DNA from: an uncultured Alistipes sp.
Lineage (GTDB): Bacteria > Bacteroidota > Bacteroidia > Bacteroidales > Rikenellaceae
Assembly (NCBI GenBank): GCA_934754975.1
Contig: CAKVKI010000108.1
Span: forward strand, 1 to 8,706
Length of the DNA: 8,706 nucleotides
Direction of reading: 5' to 3'
Shown here: piece after piece, positions 1-5,776 of the stretch
Numbering within the stretch: the first letter of the stretch is position 1
How the letters are laid out: every line of letters starts with the position of its first letter
Program-made: the position numbers and the translations under genes
The notes under the pieces: generated by a model
Databases searched by the model: none
Told to the model about the DNA's origin: nothing
Seen by the model: only the letters and a program-made list of their open reading frames with translations

Positions 1-1920
1 GATGCTCAGGTCGGCATGCGCCAGCGCAGCGCTGTCGTTGATGCCGTCCCCGACCATTGCGACCCGGCGGCCCTGCGCCTGCAGGTCGCGGACGAATCCG
101 GCTTTCTGCGCGGGCAGCACCGAGGCCCGGAAATGTTCGATCCCGGCTTCGGAGGCAACGGCCTGCGCGGCGGCCTGGTTGTCGCCCGTCAGCAGCCATA
201 CGTCGAGTCCCATGCCGCGCAGTCCGGCCACGGCAGCGGCGGCATCGGGCCGGATGCGGTCGGCGACGGCGGCGACAGCGAGTGCATGCGTCCCGTCGGC
301 GAACCAGACGACGGTCCGCGCTCCGGCGGCCATACGCTCCGCTTCGCGGGCGATTGCAGGCGCGACGGCAACGCCGGATTCATCGAGCAGCCGCCTGTTT
401 CCGGCCAGATAGACCGTTCCGCCGGCATATCCCTTGATTCCGCGGCCCGGCAGGGATTCGAAGCGGTCGACAGGAACCGCGACCCCGTTCAGCCCGGCGG
501 TCACGGCTTCGGCGAGCGGATGCTCCGAGAGCAGTTCGAGACTGTAAAACAGGTTGCGGAGGGTATCGGACTCCTCCGCCCAGAAGATACCGGCCAGCAC
601 CGGACGGCCCTCGGTCAGGGTCCCGGTCTTGTCCAATACCACGGTATCGACCTTCCGGGCCGTTTCGAGACTTTCGGCGTCTTTTATCAGGATTCCCAAT
701 CCCGCGCCTCTGCCGATGCCGACCATGACGGCGGTGGGCGTCGCCAGCCCCAGCGCGCAGGGACACGCCACGATCAGCACGGTCACGAAGGCCAGCAGGC
801 CGTGCGTAAAGCCGTCGGCGCCGCCGAACACGGCCCACGCCGCGAAAGCCAGCACGGCGACGGCGATGATCACGGGCACGAAGAACGCGGCGATCCGGTC
901 CACCAGTTTCTGCACCGGGGCCTTGCTTCCCTGCGCCTGCTGCACCATGCGGACGATATGCGCCAGCATGGTGTCGGCGCCGACCTTCTCGGCACGGAAG
1001 CGGAACGCCCCCTTGCCGTTGATCGTCCCGGCGAACACCTTGTCCCCGTCCCGTTTCGCAACAGGAACGGGTTCGCCGCTCAGCATGCTCTCGTCCACAT
1101 AGGAGGCGCCCCAGACGACCGCGCCGTCCACAGCGACCCGCTCACCCGGTTTCACCCCGATCACATCGCCCGTGCGGACCTGCGCCAGTGGCACGGTGCG
1201 CTGTACGCCCGCCGCATCGACGAGCGTAACCGTATCGGGCTGCAGGCCCATCAGTTTGCGGATGGCCGCGGCAGTGTTGTCCTTGGCGCGCGCTTCGAGC
1301 AGCCGTCCCAGCAGGATAAAGGCGACGATCATGCTGGCCGCTTCGAAATAGACATGGGGCTGAATGCCCCGCGCGAGCCAGAAACCGGGAAACAGCATGT
1401 TGAAAAGGCTGAACAGGTAGGCGGCGCCCGTGCTGAGGGCCACCAGCGTATCCATATTGGCAGAGCCGTGGCGGAGCTGCCGCCACGCATTGACGAAGAA
1501 ACCCCGTCCCAGCCAGAATACCACGGGCGTTGCAAGCAGCCACATGCCCGCAGCGGCATAAGCCGCATGCTCGAAGAACATGGCGATAATCATAATCGGT
1601 ACGGCAAACGCAGCGGCCCAGAGCGTGCGGATTTTCAGGGCGCGAAACTGCTCCGCACGCTCCTTTTCGGCCTGCAAAGCCGCATTGTCGCCGGAATCGG
1701 TCACCAGATCGTATCCGGCCCGCCGCACGGCATCGCGGAGCGCCCCGGGCGAAACCAGCGCGGGATCGTACTCCACGGCGACGGTCGCCGCGGCGTAATT
1801 GACGTTCACGGCCCGGACGCCCGGCTGACGGTTCAGCGCCTTGTCCACGCGTGCGGCGCATGCGGCGCAGCTCATGCCCGAGACCGCAAAGGTATTTTTC
1901 CGGATTTTGGATGTCGTCAT
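1..1920 (-). CDS. copA: Copper-translocating P1B-type ATPase, CopA-like (C-terminus cut by window edge)
   Basis: Inner-membrane pump that uses ATP to export Cu(I) from the cytoplasm. The window holds residues 1-640. A single HMA domain (about 10-75) carries GMSCAAC with C18 and C21. The membrane part includes the family signature GSANMDTLVALS near 152-163. The actuator loop has SGE at 281-283. The metal-binding membrane motif CPC is at 386-388 (ACPCALGLATPTAVM), which points to Cu(I)/Ag(I). The phosphorylated aspartate is D430 in DKTGTLTEG, the nucleotide-binding His-Pro is H467-P468, and the hinge GDGINDS is at 624-630. The reading frame is open to base 1, so the last roughly 90-100 residues, including the final two membrane helices, lie outside; this is an edge effect, not a truncation. 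The ATG at 1918-1920 leads directly into the HMA fold and sits about 23 bases downstream of a Bacteroidetes -7 element. The HMA-AraC regulator gene lies immediately upstream on the same strand. Cu(I) versus Ag(I) preference is not resolved. Confidence 0.95.
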   Translation of the reverse strand, partial: MTTSKIRKNTFAVSGMSCAACAARVDKALNRQPGVRAVNVNYAAATVAVEYDPALVSPGALRDAVRRAGYDLVTDSGDNAALQAEKERAEQFRALKIRTLWAAAFAVPIMIIAMFFEHAAYAAAGMWLLATPVVFWLGRGFFVNAWRQLRHGSANMDTLVALSTGAAYLFSLFNMLFPGFWLARGIQPHVYFEAASMIVAFILLGRLLEARAKDNTAAAIRKLMGLQPDTVTLVDAAGVQRTVPLAQVRTGDVIGVKPGERVAVDGAVVWGASYVDESMLSGEPVPVAKRDGDKVFAGTINGKGAFRFRAEKVGADTMLAHIVRMVQQAQGSKAPVQKLVDRIAAFFVPVIIAVAVLAFAAWAVFGGADGFTHGLLAFVTVLIVACPCALGLATPTAVMVGIGRGAGLGILIKDAESLETARKVDTVVLDKTGTLTEGRPVLAGIFWAEESDTLRNLFYSLELLSEHPLAEAVTAGLNGVAVPVDRFESLPGRGIKGYAGGTVYLAGNRRLLDESGVAVAPAIAREAERMAAGARTVVWFADGTHALAVAAVADRIRPDAAAAVAGLRGMGLDVWLLTGDNQAAAQAVASEAGIEHFRASVLPAQKAGFVRDLQAQGRRVAMVGDGINDSAALAHADLSI

Positions 1921-1943
1921 TTCGCTATCTTTTGATTCGCAGA

Positions 1944-1951
1944 CAAAGATA
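1944..1951 (-). promoter_or_regulatory. Putative -7 promoter element of the copper ATPase gene
   Basis: Read on the minus strand this is TATCTTTG, an exact match to the Bacteroidetes primary sigma -7 consensus TAnnTTTG. It lies 23 bases before the ATG of the ATPase, giving a leader of under 20 nt. No TTTG or TTG is visible at the expected -33 position (about 1971-1976). That place is occupied by the proximal copy of a direct repeat, as expected of an activator-dependent promoter. Confidence 0.6.
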
Positions 1952-1973
1952 GGGCGCGGACGATGCGCAGGCG

Positions 1974-2049
1974 TTACAGAATTCGGGATAAGATTTACAA
2001 CATTCGGGAGGAGACCGGGATATTCCGGGGAGGGGGAGTACATTCAGGA
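1974..2049. promoter_or_regulatory. Candidate operator array: phased direct repeats upstream of copA
   Basis: Two copies of TTACAnnATTCGGGA lie at 1974-1988 and 1995-2009, with start points exactly 21 bp apart. Two weaker copies of the core continue the series: ATTCCGGG at 2022-2029 and ATTCAGGA at 2042-2049, each about 20 bp further on. The spacing is close to two DNA helical turns, so all copies face the same side of the helix, which is typical of AraC-family sites. The proximal copy covers the expected -33 region of the copA promoter. Binding by the neighbouring HMA-AraC protein is inference. Confidence 0.55.
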
Positions 2050-2138
2050 GGGAAAGGTGCGGCGGGCGGGATGAACCGACCCGGACGAAAAGAACAAGTC
2101 CGCAAATCCTCAACGGAAAAAGCAGGTTCGGGCGGCGG

Positions 2139-2705
2139 TCACACCCGGTCGAGCGGCCTGCGGCGGTTTTCGTTCAGCCGCCGGAAAGCCGTGGGCGTTA
2201 TCCCGGTGACGCCTTTGAACTGGGCGCTCAGATGCGCCACGCTCGAATAGTTGAGTTTATCGGCGATCTCGCTGAGCGAAAGTTCGTTGTAAACCAGCAG
2301 TTCTTTGACCCGTTCGATCTTCTGGGCGATGTAATACTTTTCGAGCGTAACGCCTGCAACCTCGGAAAACAATTTGCTCAGCGCGCCGTAATCGCTGTGG
2401 AATCTATCGGACAGGTAGTCCGAGAGGTTGGTCCGCAGATCGTTGTCGCGGCGGTGTACCAATTCGATGACGGCATTGCGGAGCTGTTCGATCAGCAGGG
2501 TGCGTTTGTCGTCGATCAGTTCGAACCCGACATCTTCGAGCCGGCTTTTCAGGAGGCGCATGTCGGCCTCCGACAACGGTTCCTGCACGACGGCCCGCCC
2601 CAGCTCGACATGCACGGGCGTAAAGCCCAGTTCCGTGAGCATGCGCTCCACAACCAGCACACACCGGTTGCAGACCATGTTTTTGATATGAATCGTCGTC
2701 GCCAT
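2139..2705 (-). CDS. HMA domain fused to AraC-type DNA-binding domain; probable copper-responsive regulator
   Basis: A 188-residue cytoplasmic protein with two modules. Residues 2-66 follow the beta-alpha-beta-beta-alpha-beta order of the HMA/ferredoxin-like fold (TTIHIKN, then helix, FTPVHVEL, RAVVQEP, helix, FELIDD). The metal-binding loop is NMVCNRC with M10, C12 and C15. Residues 70-90 form a helical linker. Residues about 93-178 are an AraC-type DNA-binding domain: first helix-turn-helix around YGALSKLFSEVAGVTLEKY (106-124), then the conserved QKIERVKELL, and the second around LSLSEIADKLNYSSVAHLSAQFK (142-164), ending GITPTAFRR. It lacks the large AraC sensor domain, so the HMA unit is the obvious sensor. 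The gene lies 218 bp upstream of a CopA-like ATPase on the same strand, so Cu(I)-dependent activation of copA is the best guess. Similar short HMA-AraC proteins are, to my recollection, widespread in Bacteroidetes, but I know of no settled gene name. The ATG at 2703-2705 begins exactly at the HMA fold. Confidence 0.88.
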   Translation of the reverse strand: MATTIHIKNMVCNRCVLVVERMLTELGFTPVHVELGRAVVQEPLSEADMRLLKSRLEDVGFELIDDKRTLLIEQLRNAVIELVHRRDNDLRTNLSDYLSDRFHSDYGALSKLFSEVAGVTLEKYYIAQKIERVKELLVYNELSLSEIADKLNYSSVAHLSAQFKGVTGITPTAFRRLNENRRRPLDRV

Positions 2706-2722
2706 TGGCTGAATATCGAGCG

Positions 2723-2749
2723 CTAAATTAACGAAAAATTTCCGGAAAT
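2723..2749 (-). promoter_or_regulatory. Possible promoter and palindromic operator of the HMA-AraC regulator gene
   Basis: On the minus strand TAATTTAG (2723-2730) matches the Bacteroidetes -7 consensus TAnnTTTG except for one base, and lies 17 bases before the ATG. A perfect 12-bp palindrome, ATTTCCGGAAAT, occupies 2738-2749 between this element and the expected -33 position, where a repressor or autoregulator could bind. No convincing -33 element is seen. Both calls are tentative, since short palindromes also arise by chance. Confidence 0.3.
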
Positions 2750-2806
2750 CTTATGTTTTGCCGCAAGACGCCACACCCCGACAGCTGCCGGGCCGGACGG
2801 ACAACG

Positions 2807-2837
2807 AAAAAGGAGCCGGACGACCCGGCTCCCTTTT
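2807..2837 (-). terminator. Intrinsic terminator closing the susC-susD-lipoprotein-GDPD unit
   Basis: GGAGCCGG (2812-2819) pairs perfectly with CCGGCTCC (2825-2832) around the five-base loop ACGAC. Flanking A and T tracts can extend the stem past one bulged base. Read on the minus strand the stem ends in five T residues (2811-2807), the classical rho-independent form. It starts 27 bases after the stop codon of the GDPD gene. The four T residues on the other side could make it work weakly in the opposite direction. Confidence 0.85.
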
Positions 2838-2864
2838 CAGCTGTAAAAATTCAGGGACAACACA

Positions 2865-3806
2865 TTACAATCCCTCCGACTCGATCCTGCCGAGCAGTTT
2901 GGCCGGGTAGTTCGTACAGACAGCCTTCATCCCGGGATAATATTTCAGGATATAGGCTATTTCGGGATCCGTATCGGCATTGTAAACGCTCAGCGCGACT
3001 CCGGCGTCGATGTAGCTCTGCAGCGGGTACTTCGGGTTCGCAACCTCGGCGCCGTTGGCAAAGAAGCTCGTGTAGTCGAGGTTGGCCCACGGATCGAGAT
3101 AGGTCTTATAGGCCGAAGGGCTGGAGTAGCTCATCCAGCCGACCTTGATGCCGGCAAGTTGAGCGGCGGAATAACAGCCTGCCCAGATCGCGGCATTGCC
3201 CGAGACGATGAACTCGCAGAAATTCTGGGCCTTTTTCTCCCTGATGATCTCGCAGGCCCGCGCGCAGGCTTTGATCGACTCGGCCGTGTTGGAGGTCGCT
3301 CCGCCCACTTCGATGCGTTTCACGTCGAGCCAGAGCCGCGTTTTTCCGGCATGGAGCGCCACGTCGATAAACTCCCCGAGCGTGGGCAGCAGTTCGCCGT
3401 TGGAAAGTTTGCCCGCAGCCCGCAGTTCGTCGAGCGTATGCTCCCACGGCTTGAGGTTGTTCACATAACAGCCGTTGGCGGCATGCGCGACGACGACGTT
3501 GTTGTCGGCCGTCCAGTAAATATCGCACTCCGAGGCGTAACACCCCAGGTTGATGGCGTAACTGAGCGAAGCGATCGAGTTGTCGGGATATTTGGCGGTC
3601 CCGGCCTCGGTCGAGCCGCCGCGGTGGGCGACGACCTTGTTGTTCACTTTTTCGGGAACGGGGATTTCGTCGCCGCCGCCGTTGTTCGGACCGCCGTCCG
3701 GATCGTACTCGGGATATTCGACCGGGTACAGGTAATCGTCGTCACAGCCTGCCAGCGAGAGGGAAGCGCCCATCGTAAACAGCAGGAGCAGTTTCAGTAT
3801 TTTCAT
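2865..3806 (-). CDS. Glycerophosphodiester phosphodiesterase family lipoprotein
   Basis: A 313-residue protein predicted to hydrolyse a glycerophosphodiester to glycerol 3-phosphate and an alcohol, on the cell surface or in the periplasm. The signal peptide ends in the lipobox LAGC with lipid-accepting C21. The next residues are DDDYLYP, an acidic start like the Bacteroidetes surface-export signal, followed by a Pro/Gly/Asp-rich tether to about residue 52. The TIM-barrel motifs follow in order: VVAHRGG (H61, R62), PDNS (74-77), ECD (E93, D95), VVAHA (H108), LPTLGEF (140-145), LDVK (160-163) and CTNYP (297-301). By analogy with characterised GDPDs, H61 and H108 are the catalytic pair and E93, D95 and D161 the metal ligands. 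Departures from the usual pattern are Asp for Glu at D161 and D75, and HA instead of HD. It is the last gene of the unit, 61 bp after the BACON lipoprotein. The family call is firm; the true substrate is unknown. The ATG at 3804-3806 starts the signal peptide. Confidence 0.9.
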   Translation of the reverse strand: MKILKLLLLFTMGASLSLAGCDDDYLYPVEYPEYDPDGGPNNGGGDEIPVPEKVNNKVVAHRGGSTEAGTAKYPDNSIASLSYAINLGCYASECDIYWTADNNVVVAHAANGCYVNNLKPWEHTLDELRAAGKLSNGELLPTLGEFIDVALHAGKTRLWLDVKRIEVGGATSNTAESIKACARACEIIREKKAQNFCEFIVSGNAAIWAGCYSAAQLAGIKVGWMSYSSPSAYKTYLDPWANLDYTSFFANGAEVANPKYPLQSYIDAGVALSVYNADTDPEIAYILKYYPGMKAVCTNYPAKLLGRIESEGL

Positions 3807-3828
3807 AATTCAGATTCGTTATTAAGAT

Positions 3829-3860
3829 CCGGCCGCAGAGCGGGTATGCCCCGCGGCCGG
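3829..3860. other. Intercistronic stem-loop between the BACON lipoprotein and GDPD genes
   Basis: CCGGCCGC (3829-3836) pairs without mismatch with GCGGCCGG (3853-3860), and GGG/CCC inside (3842-3844 with 3849-3851) can extend the structure. It fills most of the 61-bp gap. On the minus strand it is followed by GATCTTAATAACG rather than a T run, so it is not a standard intrinsic terminator. It more likely stabilises the upstream mRNA or partly attenuates GDPD expression. Confidence 0.6.
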
Positions 3861-3867
3861 TCGGTCC

Positions 3868-5742
3868 TTAAAAATTCTCGTAATTCTTGACGCAGCGGAA
3901 CGATGCCGAACAGTCGCCGATATTGTAGTTGGTGCTGACGGTCAGATCCGCAGCATTGTTGGTCAGCGCATTGATACGCCAGCACTGGTAAACGCCGCCG
4001 CTCACACCGCCCGGATGGCAGATGAACATCTCGCCGCGGGTCGCATAATACTGATAACCGGATTTGAACAGACGCCGGCCCTGCGGGAAGTAGTCGAATC
4101 CGAACGCGTCGGCTGCCGCATGGCGCGTCGGCGCCGAACTCCAGCCCTCGGCCGAACGCAGCACATCGGGCACGCTCCATTTTCCGATCATGGCGCTGAG
4201 CGAATTCGCCGCGGCGCCCTTGGCTGCGGCCGCAGCGCAAAGCATGTCGTAGAAGTCCTGCACGTTGGCGACATGCCAGCCATAGGGACAAATACCCTGA
4301 ATCTGCATCGAAAGGCTCGGCGTGTTCTCGAAATCGGCGGACGAAAGCGACGTCACGCTGCTCATCGGAACATCGTTGCCGATGGCATCGACGAACGTAT
4401 TGCCGGGACGGTACTGCGCCGGCCAGTCCGTAAGCAGGCGCGCCAACTCCACCGCGGCCTTCGGAGTACCTGTCAGGAACTCGGTCAGCGTATAGATACG
4501 GCCGTATTTGGCCGACATCTCCACTTCGCCCTGCGCCTTGCCGCCGCTCTCCGCTTCGTCGTAATCGCTCACCCGGACGGTTTCGAAACTGCTGGCGTTC
4601 GACGTATAGCCGCCGACGTTGTTGGCATCGGAGACCATGCGGCTGCCGAGCTTGATGCCGCCGATATTCTCGCCGCCGTTCCAATTGAGCCCCGCGCGCA
4701 TCCAAACTTTGGTGCGGCCGTTGGCCGTGTAGGTCGAAGTGGCGTAAGAGGACACTTCGCTGTCGGGCAGGCAGTTCGGAGTCGTGATACGTTCGATCGA
4801 ATAGGTTTTTTCGTTCAGGTTGAGCGTAACGATCCGCAGTCCGGCCACATCGACCGTCAGGTCGGTTTCGGTCTCCGAAAGGTTGCCGGCGCCGTCCAGG
4901 TAGTAGGTATTTCCCTCGGTCGTGTAAACCGAGAAACGGCCGGTTTTGACATAGACGCTGTCCACATACACCTTGTCGGAAAGTTTGGTCGTCTGGCCCC
5001 ACTTCTCGCGGGTCGGGTACTTGGGTACGCCGCTGCCGTAGAGGTAGCAGTAGACGTCCTTGCGCAGCTGGGTGACGGGAATGACCGTCCGGGCTTCGCT
5101 CGTGTCGGGCGTGCCGGCCCTGACGGTGATTCCGGCCGTACGGTCCGCCGTGTTGTCATCGTATTCGGTGCAGGTTACCGTTATCGTACCGTCTTCGTTA
5201 TCGACGGCCGTACACCATTCGGAATCGGACCGAACCGTATATTTATCCATATTGGTTTCGATCGTAACGGTGCGGGTCTCCGGATTCTCGGCCATGAAGG
5301 TCAGCGATTCGGGGTCGGCCTTCACATAAGCGTCGGCATAGATGCCCTTCTGCACGACAGGGACCTCCAGCGCCGTGCCGTCTGCCGCCGTGATCGTGAG
5401 CGTCGTCTGACGCTTGTAGGCCGTATTTTCGAGAAAGGTGAGGACAACGGCGTCCTCGTAAACGGCGCCCGTGCTTTCGCCGGGCACCTTCTCCCGGACC
5501 GCACTCACCCACGAAGACTGAATCGAATAGGACCAGTCCTGATTCCGTTTCGATTTCGGAGTGAGCGTGACGACCACATTCTGGGTCGCGGCGGCGCTGC
5601 CGACCGAGATCGTCGAGGGGTAGATGCCGATGAGCGTCGCCGTCGAAAGCAGGTCGTCGTCGGTATCGGTCGAATAACAGCCCGCGAGCAACACGGCTGC
5701 GCAGGCCAGTGTCGCGGTATATAACATGCGTAATGTTTTCAT
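3868..5742 (-). CDS. Surface lipoprotein with two BACON domains, a SusE/SusF-like domain and a FISUMP-like C-terminus
   Basis: A 624-residue probable outer-membrane lipoprotein in the position that SusE/SusF-type binding proteins hold in Sus-like loci. The signal peptide ends LLAGC with lipidated C22, followed by STDTDDD, an acidic stretch suited to surface display. A first BACON-like beta-sandwich spans about 38-133 (IYPSTISVG to VVQKG). A second, clearer one spans about 144-226 (ESLTFMAENPETRTVTI, SEWCTA, closing PVTQL). Residues about 229-320 resemble a SusE/SusF beta domain (YLYGSGVPK, GRFSVYTTEGNTYYL, VTLNLNEKTYSIERI). The C-terminal half holds a FISUMP-like (Fibrobacter succinogenes major paralogous) domain, best seen at 484-500 (CPYGWHVANVQDFYDM) and 543-619 (FPQGRR, CWRIN, ending SASFRCVKN). 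The role is inferred as ligand or polymer binding; no catalytic motif is seen. It sits 34 bp after susD and 61 bp before the GDPD gene. The start at 5740-5742 begins a standard signal peptide. Confidence 0.85.
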   Translation of the reverse strand: MKTLRMLYTATLACAAVLLAGCYSTDTDDDLLSTATLIGIYPSTISVGSAAATQNVVVTLTPKSKRNQDWSYSIQSSWVSAVREKVPGESTGAVYEDAVVLTFLENTAYKRQTTLTITAADGTALEVPVVQKGIYADAYVKADPESLTFMAENPETRTVTIETNMDKYTVRSDSEWCTAVDNEDGTITVTCTEYDDNTADRTAGITVRAGTPDTSEARTVIPVTQLRKDVYCYLYGSGVPKYPTREKWGQTTKLSDKVYVDSVYVKTGRFSVYTTEGNTYYLDGAGNLSETETDLTVDVAGLRIVTLNLNEKTYSIERITTPNCLPDSEVSSYATSTYTANGRTKVWMRAGLNWNGGENIGGIKLGSRMVSDANNVGGYTSNASSFETVRVSDYDEAESGGKAQGEVEMSAKYGRIYTLTEFLTGTPKAAVELARLLTDWPAQYRPGNTFVDAIGNDVPMSSVTSLSSADFENTPSLSMQIQGICPYGWHVANVQDFYDMLCAAAAAKGAAANSLSAMIGKWSVPDVLRSAEGWSSAPTRHAAADAFGFDYFPQGRRLFKSGYQYYATRGEMFICHPGGVSGGVYQCWRINALTNNAADLTVSTNYNIGDCSASFRCVKNYENF

Positions 5743-5776
5743 TCTGTGTCAGTTTTTTCATTAAACAGTACACCCG

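Noticed and set aside
16..1935. A 639-codon open frame on the plus strand opposite the copper ATPase
   Set aside because: It runs in codon-for-codon register with the ATPase gene, so it stays open simply because the sense strand lacks TTA, CTA and TCA codons. Its translation has no recognisable domain, while the minus strand carries every P-type ATPase motif.
2051..2138. Possible terminator between the HMA-AraC gene and copA
   Set aside because: Only a 5-bp CGGAC/GTCCG stem with an 11-base loop and no T tract is present; this is too weak to call.
1963..2250. A 95-codon open frame on the plus strand covering the copA-regulator gap
   Set aside because: It runs into the end of the regulator gene antisense, its product is low-complexity Gly/Arg-rich sequence, and the stretch is better explained as regulatory DNA.
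3159..3890. A 243-codon open frame on the plus strand opposite the GDPD gene
   Set aside because: It is again in antisense register with a well-supported gene and shows no recognisable protein features.
4015..5724. A 569-codon open frame on the plus strand opposite the BACON lipoprotein gene
   Set aside because: Same codon-register antisense artefact of GC-rich codon use. The translation is rich in Arg, Gly and His without domain signatures; the minus-strand protein has a lipobox and known domains.
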